Shown here one piece after another: positions 38,801 to 50,800 of a stretch of 64,000 nucleotides of DNA. This DNA is from Rhodoluna limnophila (GTDB taxonomy: Bacteria > Actinomycetota > Actinomycetes > Actinomycetales > Microbacteriaceae). Position 1 is the first letter of the stretch. Each line of letters starts with the position of its first letter. A model generated the notes under the pieces. The model ran no database searches and was not told where the DNA came from. It saw only the letters and a program-made list of their open reading frames with translations. The translations under genes and the position numbers were made by a program. Where the stretch lies: the NCBI RefSeq assembly GCF_005845365.1, contig NZ_CP040509.1, forward strand, positions 1,116,001 through 1,180,000, in the 5' to 3' direction.

Positions 38801-41800
38801 CAAACCTGGGGTTAGGTCAAACAGCTGAGTTGCGCTCAATGTGGTGGTGCCATTTGTGGCACTAAACAGTAGGTTTAGGTCGTCAACAATCGAGCCACCT
38901 GCACCAAGCTTGTTGGCGTTGAGCCCAAAGTTGGCAACACCGGCGGTTGCAGTCATTGATGTGTCACCGGTCAGAGACTGGTCGGTCTTTGGTGCGCCAG
39001 CAGGCAGCGTTGCAGTGACAGTAAAGGTGTCATCAGCAACAACGTTGTTGGCCGAGTCCAAGATCTTGATAATCGGCTGGTCGGCGAATTCAAACCCAGC
39101 ACGCACAGTTGAACTAGCTGCGGTGAGTCCAAGGCGATCCGGGACACCGTAGGTAACAGCAACCGTCGATGCGGTCTCAACAAAGGTGGTGTCGATGGTC
39201 TTGCCGCTGTTTGTGGCGGTGAATCGAAGCTTGTAGTTTGCAGCCTTTGCGGTCAGCGCCAAGGAATCAAATGTCACCAGCTCAGACCCGGTCGGTGTAA
39301 CTTCAGTGGCGCCATCGATGGTCAAAACGTCACCCGAGTTTGCCGAAGAAACGGTAGCCGTGACCGTGGTTGCCGCACCCGAATTGACCGGGTTGTTCCA
39401 TTCATCTCGCACTGCAAAAATCGGTGTCGGCTGAATCACAAAACCGCTGCGTACAGTGCTTGGCTCGATGGTTGTCCAAGCTAGGTGATGTGCTTCACCG
39501 TGGGTGATGGTGAACTGCGATGAATATATGCTGGCCAAACCAGTGGCATCAAAACGCAACTTGGCGGTGGCTGCTTTGGTAAAACTAAGGCCGGTGAAAG
39601 TTACTAGACCCTCGGTTGCCGCAACTGCTGACTTGGTGGCATCATACTCGGTAGCCACGGTAACTGCATCTACCAGCACCGGCTTGATTGAGGCGGCATC
39701 CTGCGTCACCCGGTTGCTCCAAGCATCGCGCAACTCAACCTTGACTGCTGGGCTGAAGGCAACGTTTGCCACTGCATCGGTAGGCTGCTCAACCACGTTT
39801 AGGTTGGTGGCGGTGCCCGGGGTCAAGTCAAGTGTCTGAGCGGTAGTCAGGGCGCTGAAGGCTGAAGGCTCGGCGACGCTGAAGGTCAATGTGTGCGCAC
39901 CCTTTGTGCCCTCAAGCTTGAGCCCAGCAAAGCTGACCACACCGGCAACTGCTCGGCGGTTACCTGCACTCAGTGGTGCGCTAAAACCAGAGTCAACCAA
40001 AGTTGCCGAGGCTCCACCGGCGTCACGGGTGGCAGCCACTGAAACTCGTGCGGTTGCAGCATCGCCGGTGTCAACCAGGTTGCCATCTTGGTCTTGAATC
40101 TCAAGGGCTGTTGCACCGATGGCAAAGCCGGCACGCACGGTTGAGTCGCCGCTGATCAAAACCATCTGGGTGGCAACACCGTGGGTGAGCTCAAACTCAA
40201 AGGTGTCGTCAGTCAAGCTGCCCGACTCAAAGGTCAGGGTCTTGGTGCCCACCGATCCGTACTTGCCTAGCCCAGTGAATGTCGCCAAGCCATTGTTGAT
40301 TGCCACACTGGTGGTACCGGTCAACGTTGAGCTGCTGCCCTGGGCTGCATCGCTGATTGAAACATCGATGTTGCCGGTTGCATCAGTAACCCGGTTACCG
40401 GCCGAGTCTTCAACCGTAACCTGGGGCACGGTAGTGAAATTAGTGCGGTTAGTGAACCCGGTTGGGTTGGTCACCTCATCAAGCGCAACAGCATCGCCAA
40501 AGGTCAACTGAACGGTTGCTGCCTTGGTGATGGCATCAGGGCTAGCAATCGAGTAGCTGAGGTTGGCTAGGCCCTCGGTTCCAGAGATTGTGAAGCCGGA
40601 GAAGGTTGCGGTTCCGGCTGATGCGGTGGCGGTCTTTGAACCCGAGATGTTGGTTCCCGAGGCAGTTACCGTCACGGTTTGGCCTGCATCAGATCCGGTA
40701 GAAACCCTGTTGCCGTCCTGGTCCTGAATCTCGACAACCGGCTGAGTGGTCAGCGCCTTGGCGTGGCGAGCCCCAGCGGCAGGTGTGGTTACCGATAGCT
40801 GCTTGGCAACACCATGAGTAAGGGTAAAGGTCTGTGAGTCGCTGGCCAGGCCGTCAGCCGAGACGCTGAAAACCTTGTCCAAGGCCACGGTTCCGTACTT
40901 TCCGAGACCGGCAAAAGTTGCGGTTCCGCTCGCCGAGCGCACCGTGGTTGTACCGGTCAGGGTTGCGTTGGTGATCGCTGCAGTTACATCGATGTTGGCA
41001 TTATCAACCTTGTTGCCCGAGATATCTTGAACCTCAACAACCGGCTGGGTCGTAAAGTCAGTGCGGTTTACAAAACCAGCGGCCTCGGTCACCAGGGTCA
41101 ATTTGGTTGCGGCACCGTAGGTGATTGTGATTCCGTGAGTGCCACTTAGGCCAAGGGTGCTGGTTTCAACCTTGATGGTTCGGGCACCAACCAAACCGGT
41201 TAGCTTGACGCCCTTGCCGGCAAAGTTTGCAACGCCATCGGTCAATGTCATTGAGGTGGTGCCAGACAGTGCGTAGTCAGAATCGTTGTTGTTGCTCAGT
41301 GTGATTGTGTCGGTGTCACCCGCGCCGCTGGTCACAACGTTGCCCGATGCATCTTTGACGGTAACTACCGGCTGTGTAGTCAAAACAGTGTTGTTCACAG
41401 TTGTGGTTTGTGCGCTAATTATCAACTGGGTTGCGGTGCCGTGGCTGAGGGTTAGGGTCTCGGTAGCCGAGGTAACCGAGTTTGAACCAAGTGTTCCGGA
41501 ATAGGTCAAAACAACATCACCGATGGTTCCGGTCAGCTTCAACTTATTAGTCGCGTAGCTGAATTCTTGGTTGACAGTTCCGGTCAAAGTAGTTGAACCA
41601 GTAACAACACCCAACGTGGTGCGATCAGCAGTAACAGTGATGCTGGCCGAGGTGGTGGCCGTGATGTGGTTTTCACCAAGGTCAACAAAACGCAACTTAG
41701 GTTGAGTGCCAAACTCAGCACCAGAGGCAACATTGGTGCTTGAGTTTTGAGTCAAAACCAGGTGGTGGGCGGCACCCTCTTCAACAGTGATTGAACCGGT

Positions 41801-44800
41801 GCCGGTAACAGTCAACGGACTTGTCGTGTCAGCCTTCAAACTTCTGGTGCCAACGGTTGCCGCAACATAGAAATCACTGCCCAAAGTTGCAACACCAGCG
41901 TTAGCCACCGCAGTAAGCGTTCCATAAAGAGTTACATCGGTTGAACTAAAAGTAACGGTCATTCCCGAGCCAGAACCAGTCAAAACCGTGTTGCCATCTT
42001 GGTCCTGAATGGTTGCAAAAGGCTTGCTGGCCGGAACAACACCATTGACCAAAGCAGAAGGCGCAGTAACAGTGATGTGGTGAGCATCACCATGAGTGAA
42101 AGTCACATTGTGAGAGGTCGTGGCAAGAGAACCACTTGCAAAGGTTAGGGCCCGGGTGCCAGCCTCACCATAAATACCTAGATCGGTGAATGTGGCACGG
42201 CCTGAAACTGCGTCAACCGCGGTATCACCAGAGACAGTGGCACCGGCGGCAGTTGAAACCGTGACCTCAATTGTCGAGTTATCAACCTTGTTACCAGAGC
42301 TGTCTTGAACCTCGATAACCGGCTGAACCGAGAAGGTTGCGCGGTTTTTTGTTGCCAATGCCTGGGTGTAAACCGCCAGTTTGGTTGCTGCACCGTAGGT
42401 TAGCTCGATGGTTTGAGAACCAGTTTTTCCACCTGAAGTTGTAGCGGTGATTGTCTTGGTACCAACTAGGCCAGCAAGCTTTATGCCTGCGGTCGTGAAA
42501 TCAACTTCGCCTAACGTGCTCGAACCGGTTAGGGTGCCTGAAAGCGTGACGTCATCTGAGCTCAATGTGACCTGTGTGTCGTTGAAGGTCACATAGTTCA
42601 CCAAGTTGTTGTCGGCATCGCGGAAGGTTACCTTGGGTGCCGAAGAAAGTGCAGCATCATTGGCTGCTGTTGCCGGAAGCTCAAGCTGCAAATGATCAAT
42701 TGCCTGAGTTGCGCGGAACTGAATGCTCTGTGAAGAGACCGATAGGAGACCCGGTGCCGAGAATGCGATTGTGACCGCTCCGGCAGTTCCTCTAAGTTGC
42801 ATGCCCGAGTAGGTCGCACGGTCTCCATTTGAAACTTCAACGGCCATGGTTGACGATCCATCACCAAAAGCAGCACCAGTTGCTGTTGCCGTGACAGTAG
42901 TGGTGGTTGGGGTCGGGTTGCCCGAGATGTCTTGAACGACAACAATCGGCTGCGTTGGGAAAACTGTGCGGTTGTACTGTGGCGTGGCAACGCCAGCTGC
43001 AAAAGCCAGCTTGTATGGAGCACCTGCGCTAATTGCAACAGAGAGATTGTTAGTTATCGAACTTGGCGAAGCTATGGAGGCGGTCAGGGTTTTGGTTCCA
43101 ACCGTGCCCTTAAGAGCAACTGCCTTTCCGCTGAAATTAGCCACACCCTCCTGAGCAGACATCGAGGTCGTGCCAGAAATTTCAGCTCCAGTGGCAGTCA
43201 GCGTGACAGTCTGGCCGCTATCAGTGCCACTGGTTACGGTGTTTCCTGAACTGTCCTTGATGGTCACAATCGGCTGGGTTGCCAACGCTGTGTTGTTCAC
43301 AACCGTTGAAGAACCAGAAATCGAAAGCTGGGTTGCTGCACCGTGTGCCAAAGTCAACGACTGGGTGTCCGCAGTCAGCGATCCAGAAGTGTAAGTAAGG
43401 GTGTAGTCGCCGACCAAACCGCTCAGCTTCAAGCCGCTGAACTCTGCTACACCAGCAACTGCCGCCTTGGTCGTTGCGGTGCCAAGGGTTCCGCCAGCGC
43501 TGCTAGCAACGGTGATGGTCGAGGTGTTGTCAGCAACAACGTTGCCAGCGGAGTCAACAACCTTAACCACTGGCTGGGTGTCAAATGTGGCATCATTCGC
43601 GGCACCAGCAGCAGCCGTGGTTACATCCAGAGCAGCGGCATTTCCATAGGTAATTGAAATTGCCGACTGGGCCACCGAAATATCAGCCGAGTTATAGGTA
43701 ACCGTGTAGGTGATTGTGAAAGATTCAGTGGTGCGGCCCTTGATACCGAGGTCGGTAAAGGTTGCCACTGCATTCACAGCCTCAACAGTGGTGTCACCAA
43801 TCAGAGTGCCGGTCCCGCTGGTGAGCGATGCGGTAACGACCAAAGACTTGGCAGCATCGAGCACGACCAGGTTATTGGCGGCATCGCGAATGTGAATGAT
43901 TGGCTGGGTTGTGAAGGCGATGTCAGATTTACCACCGGCGGCAGCTCGGAAAACGTGAAGGTTATCTGGGTCACCGGCTTTGACATCGTAGGTGCCCGAA
44001 GTCTCGGTGATCGAGGCAGTGCCCACGGTGGCACTAAAAGTAAGAGTGTTGGTGCCGGTGGTGGTGAACTTTAGGTCATCAAAAGTGACCACACCGTCGA
44101 CCGAGGTCTCAGTTAGAGTACCGGCAAGGGTTGAGGTTCCGGTGGCCAAACTCACGGTGAATTCGGTTGAGTCAGCCAGGGTGTTTGTGGTTTGAAGGGT
44201 TGATCCGTACTTGTCTTTTAGAGTCAAAGTCGGTGGCGGGTTGAACGTCACGTTCATGTATGCATCGAGGGTGTTGCCTGCGGTTGGCAAGTTTGCCTTG
44301 TCTACCTGGAACGGGGTTCCAAAATTTGGGTCAATTTCATCGACCGAGCTCGGGGTGTAATCAACCGAGTTGGTGAAAGTCGGTGCGGTGGTGCCGGTGG
44401 CATCAATCGCTAGGTTGCCGGTCACACCAAATGGTGAATTGCCAAACGTGATTGAGGTTGCCAAGAGACCCAGGTTTTTTACCGCGATGGTTCCAGAACC
44501 GGTAATTGTGCCGGTAGTTCGAAGCGCAAGGTTGCTTGCCTTTGTATCGGCAACAGTCATGGTTCCACTAACGGTGATGTTTCCGGTTGTCGTGCCTGCG
44601 TAATCACCGATTCGAATGGTCCCGGCGGTCACATAGTCAAGCTCGGTGTCGGTCAGGTCAAGCTGGTTGGCTGCCGCAGCGCCACCAAGGACAATCGGTG
44701 TGGTGGCGGTGGTTGGCGCAAACTGAACGATGCCGGTGCCGGTTGCGGTGCCCGAGGTAATTGCAGCTGAAACTTCTGCCTCGTTGGCAGTCAGGTTGAT

Positions 44801-47800
44801 GTTTCCATCAGTGCCGGTAGACGTCAGAGCAGCACTGACCGTCAGTGTGCCAGCGTAAACACTGATGTCACCGGCAATTGACTGCGCCTTTGAGATCGTG
44901 ACATTTGCGGTGTTAGTGGCTGTACCAATTTGCAGACCGGCCAGGGCGCTGAGAGACAGTCCGCTGGCCAAGGTTTGGGTTGCCCCAAACGCAGCGGCTG
45001 TATTGAGGAACTCAGCTTTAGTGGCATTTTGAATACTCGCAACATCGGTATCAAAACTGAATTTGTCAGCCGATAGCCTCACAACATCAGCAAGTGAGTT
45101 GGTTGCCGATCCACCAATCCTGACATCACCTGAGTTTCCACCGAAATCCAAAGTTTTTTGCCCTGCATCGATAAAGATGTCGCCACCGGCATCAAAGATG
45201 TTGATGTTGTTGAGTGAAATACCTTGGCTCGTTCCAGATGAACTCGAGCCAGTGATCTCGACAGCGCCACCACCGCTTGCGGTAATTGAAGTGGAGCCGG
45301 TGTTGGACCAAACAACGACGCCCCGGCCGTTAGTAGAAGAACCACTGGATGAACCGGTAAGTGAGATTGCGGTGCCGCTCGCCCGCCCAGATGAAATGGT
45401 TGTTGCGTATCCACCAATCCAGTTAAGCTCTAGCCCATGCCTAGTTTTGTCTCCAGTTGTTGAACTTGCAACGCCGTCCAAAACTACGGCACCCGATTGC
45501 GTGTCGATTGATGCGCCGGACCAATATTTGACTCCCAGACAAGTCGTGGTGTCGGTTACGCTTTGCCCCTTGACTGTGATGTCACCAGAGACGGTGGAAA
45601 TTGCCACAACACCGGCAGCAGCGCTCGTGCCGATTTCGACACCGTTGCAATAAGCAGTGTTTGACACTGCATACCCAGTCGGGGTTACCTCAGCCACATC
45701 GGCCGAACCCGCGAGAGTAATGGGGCCATTTTTGGATGATAGGTCTGTGTAGTTGCCAATCCGAATTGCGCCAGAGCCGGAGGCGTCGGCATTTGACCAA
45801 AGGGTAATTGGCGCCGAACCATTAGCCCCCGTCGCGGAAATCGACTTCCTAGCCGAAGACGTTCCAGCGCTTGTCGCAATGTCACCGTTGGCTTTCAGAA
45901 GAATGCCTGTGCCTGCAGCGCTGGTTGCGGTCAGTGAACCACCAACCGAGATGTCGCCACCGTAAACACTTATTTGGCCGGAGGATAATGCGGAAGCTAA
46001 GGAAACATTCTTTGTGTTTCCGGCCTTGCCTATGCGAATAGAGCTCGAACCAGACGCGATAGTTAGGCCCGCGGTGCTCAAATCACCCGTCGAGTTAATG
46101 ACTGATGCCTCGAAGGATTCTCCCTTTGACTCGAAAACAACAGACCCTGTAGCCGTCACCGACGTGGAGCTAAAAGCAGCAAAGCCAGAGCCAGATGCCA
46201 AGAAATTCTTTGAGGTACTTGAAACTAAAGCCAGGTCCACCGCCGCTGTGCCACTGCCGATGTATGAGATGTCTCCATTTGTCGTTGAGATTGAGCTGAC
46301 TGAGCCAGCGAGGATGTCGTATGAACCCGTCTTGTCGTTTGCGCGGCCCTCAAAAATGATGTTTCCATCGGTCGATGACACGTTTACACCGTAAATAATG
46401 ATTCCACGGCGCCGATCCGAAGTGCCCGCAGTTGCATCGCCAAAGAACTTTATTTCTCCCGAAGTTGATGTGATGGTTGGCTTTGTGGTGTTATTGCCCA
46501 GCCAGATTCCATACTTGTTACTGGTGCTGGTGTCTGTCGCCGCCAGCCTGCCAGACCAGCTCTGAGAACCGTCTCCGGTGGAAACAGTAAAAGCGACCGG
46601 CTCAAAGTAAATGCCTGCCTGGGTCGTGCCGGTAACAGCATCAGCATTTTCACCTCTCACGAGCAAGTCTCCACCACTTGTTGTTACGGAGGACGCCATT
46701 ATTACACCGAAACTGTAAGGGTCGCTAGAAACATTAGTGCCCTTGCAATATCCGGTTGGATACCCGGTGGTGTCATCCGTCGTCAAACCTCCAGCTGCAA
46801 CAAAATCTCCGCCTTGGGTGAAGAATGTGTTACCGGTGTCCAGGTAACAACCGCCGGCGCTAGCACCAGAACCACCATCTGAATTTCCCCAAATCACAAT
46901 CGGGCCATCCTTGGTTTGAATGGTTTTGGTTGTGGTGTTGAAAATCACATCTTGTTTTGACTTGAGCTGCAGTTTTTTGCCGGTAGTCGAAAGAGTGATT
47001 CCGTTGGCGATTGTGATGTCATCGCCAGCGGTAACGGAAATAGATCCGGTGGCAGAAATTGCACCAGTGTTGGTATAGGTGCCAGTCGCTGAAACAGAGA
47101 TGTCTGCCGTAGCGCTTGTTGTGGTTGTCAGCGCTGCGTGTGAAACTGCACCACCGTAAATTGTGATTGGCCCTGCAGCCTTGGCACTACCTGCATACGT
47201 TATGTCACTGGTTGTGCCTAAACGACCAAGTGAAAAGGATGCGTGGTCAGCAAAAGATGCAAATTGACCGAATCTCCAGTTTGTGGCTGTCTGGGCTCGC
47301 TTGAAGTTGTCGGCAGCAGTGACTAGGCCGCCGGAGAGCGATGCAGGTTGAATTTCAACATTGCCAGTTGTGTTTAGGGCCGTGCCGTAGCCGCCCTCCC
47401 ACGAATAAAAGGCATTGACGTTAAGAGTCACATCAGAGCTTGAAGCCGTAAAGTCTGCAGTAACACCGCTTGGGGTGGTGATAACCCCGCCCCCTGCAGC
47501 GCCAGACCCGTTAGCCTGCCAACCACCAAGGCGAAGCAAGCTTGAGCCGTTTCCACGCCAACCAGTTCCTAGGCCTGCGCTGCTAGTGTCGCCATTCGAA
47601 ATAGCATTCACGGTAATTGGCCCGCTAATGGCGAGAATGTCAGTGAATTCCGCTTCGATTCCCCAACCGTCGCTGTTAGTGCAACCACTCTTGCTGCTAG
47701 CGATTCCGGTCAAGGTAATACCTCCACCGGCACGAGTTGCCAGAATCTGAACGCCTTGCCAACCTTTGACCGAGTCGTAGGCGCCATGCCACCAGGACGT

Positions 47801-50800
47801 AATACCGCGAGAGCAGGTCGCTCCCTCGCTTGAATCTGAATAGATAGTAATTGCGTCAGCGGTGCTTGCATTTGAGGTGATGGTCACCTTTGAAGTTCCG
47901 TCACCGTTATTTAAGGCAATTCCCTGGCTGTAGTTTGTAGATCCTGTAAGAGCACGCCCCCACATAGCGATTCGTCCCGAACCAGAATCGACCACGGTAT
48001 CGGGATTGAGGAGTATGTGACCGTCCCAGTTTGAGCTAGCAGGCCCTTGTGCTCCAGCCATAAAAATATCGCCGCCAGCAGATTTGAGTGACGAACTTGT
48101 GTGCATGAATACACCAATACGCCATGCATCGGTTGCGTTATATCCGACCGCGTAGCCATCCGGAAGCCCATCGCCGGCAGCTACCGACGACCACTTGCCC
48201 CGGCTCGCTGTTATTGCGGCATCTGCGCCACCATCATCCAAGCCACCGGCAAGCCATATCTTTCCCCCATTTGAGGCCAGGGCAACACTTGACTCCAGGT
48301 AGATCATGCCACCGACTTTGTTTACTCCACTGACTTTGCTGCTGTTGGCCCAGAAGACAATGTCTCCGCCGTTAGTGGTGACGGTTTTTGATGCCTGCAC
48401 GTAGATACGGTCAACAGTTTTGATTCGAATTTCGCTACCGGCACCTGTTGATTGGAGATTGCCTCGAACATCGATTGAACCCGCGTAAACACGAATAGGA
48501 CCGGCGATTTTAATGTTTGGGTACAAATCATTTAAGTAGAACGAGTCGGTAGTTTGATCCTTACCGATTGTCACGCCCGTGCAACTTTCAGAAAAACTCA
48601 GACCCTGCCCGGCAGTCTTGAACTCGCTGAAACCTGTTGAGGCAATAGGTTCAAATTTAAAGGTTCCGGCTGTGTTCACTCTTAGGTTCACATCGGAATT
48701 GAACGAAGTAAATCGGTTTGCTGAGATTGCGATGTTTGAACTAGTTGTTGTTACCTTCGACAATGGGCAGTCAGCAACTAAGCATGAGCCGAGGACTGAT
48801 TTGGCAGAGCTCCAAGTACTATAGAGAGCTCCGGTGAACAATCCTCCACCCCAAGTTGTTGCCTGATTCGCACCTGTGAGAGTTATGGGTCCGACCGACA
48901 ACAGGTTGCTGGCGTTCAAGCCAATATCCCAAAGGTCCGTACCCCCTCCATCTCCGGTGATTGCAATACCACCAGCGCCAGTCGCCTGAACGTAAACAAG
49001 ATTGGCCGTTCCCTGATTCGCAGCCATCCCCACACCGTAGGCTGTTCCGCTAATACCGGTGATTGAGATGGCTGGCACCGTTGCGGATGAGCTAAATATT
49101 TCAGTGGGCACAGTCGATCCACCCATGCGGTGAATCTGTATGGCCCAACCGGCGGCAGTGTTCTGACCGTCCAGCACAATTTGACCGCCATTTGCGTAAA
49201 TTTTGTGGCCGAAATTTAGAGAAAGAGCATCCATTCCGCCACCAGATTTTCCACGAGCAACGAACTTGCCGCCGCCTGTGTAGTAGCTGGTCAACGTCGC
49301 CGATGATCCACCTTGGCCAGAGTGAAAACCTGATGATGTTCCATCTGAATATCCATAGCCCGTTGGAAAACCATCCCCGTCGACTGTACTGCCGCCACCG
49401 AGGATTATCGATCCTCCCCCGGTCGCGGTCGTCGAAGTGCTGCCATTTGCGCTGTTGAATGTTGACCCAGAGTAGACCCGGTTGAAACCGGAATTGTTTC
49501 CATCAGAGTCCGCCCAGAAAACAATTGGGCCGCCGTTTGATGTGAAGTTGGTTGCGGCGCTATTCAATACGTTTGTGGCTGCCTTGTATTGAAGTTTTGC
49601 CCCTGAGCCAGTCACCGTCATACTTCCACCGATGGAAATCTGCCCCGCAGTTGATTCAAAGCTCGCGGCACCAGTCGTGCTCCAGGAGTTTGGCAGCGTC
49701 AAGGACTTCGGCGAAGTGATGGAGATTGCGCCGCCAGCTGACAGCGTAGTCAGGTTCGTGTAAAAATCACCATTTGTTGAACTATTGGCAGTCAAAGCGA
49801 TTCCGCCGGTACCGGTGGTTGTGACACTGCTATTGGAAGTGGCAAAGTAAAGGCCTGCGCTGGCACCCGTGTGGTTATTTCCGGTGATAGCGATATTTCC
49901 ATTGCCGGAAGTGATTGTGGCACCTTCAAACAAGGCGGCATCCTGAGCTGTTGACGCTGCGCTAGTAGTTGCAGTGATTGAAATTGCGCCAGAGGTTGAA
50001 GTTATTGAAGGACTTGCACTTGCACCCGACTTGGTCATGCGCACAGCGCGGTGCGAACGGCCAGTGTCAACCTGATCAGTGTCTATAAGTCCCTTGATCG
50101 TGATGCTGCCGCCAGCACTTGAAATTGAGCCGCCAGAAATCATGTAGAAGGCTGCTGAGTCGGCGGTTCCAGAACCAATTTGACCATTCATGGTGATGGC
50201 GCCACCACCAGAATTTACCGACCCAGATATGTAGATTCCAGCGTTGTCGATTGTTGGGTCAGACGCAAGAATCGCGGTGCCGTTGTAGGCAGTCGCAAAT
50301 CCTCGAGCGTACCCTGTTGTTTCTGTGTAGCTGCCACCGGCAAAAGTGATTGCGCCGCCATTTGAGTTGACTGAAGTGGCGGCACCCAACACAAAAACAT
50401 TTCCTGCATTGGAGGCAGAACCACCATCGGCATTAGAAAGCAGAGTGATTGGGCCATTGTTGACGGTCAGCGATGCGCCGAAACCTAGATACCCAGCGGC
50501 GGCAATCTTGATTCCTTTACCAGCAGTTGTTCCGGTGACTGCAGCACTTGAGTAAAACGACCCCGATGTTCGAATCGACACATTTTGTGTGTTGATTGCG
50601 TTGCTCAAGTCCGTTGCGTTGATCTGTGAAACACCTGTGGTGGTCGTCAGCCATTCACCGTTTGAAAAGAATCCTCCTGGGTCGGATGAAGTAGATACAA
50701 CATCGATGGCCGTCGCATAGTTAACTGTTTTTATGGCGTTAGACGTTGTCGATGTGTAACCAGATGCGGTGAACGTAAGGGTCACATTTGTTCCGGTAGC

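Noticed and set aside
35695-44263. Tandem repeats considered as CRISPR or satellite DNA
   Set aside because: The repeat is at protein level, about 100 codons long and diverged; there are no short identical repeats with spacers.
45063-45653. 196-codon plus-strand frame inside the giant gene
   Set aside because: It is the complement of Ser/Thr/Gly-rich beta-helix sequence; the Pro/Val/Leu-rich translation has no family features.
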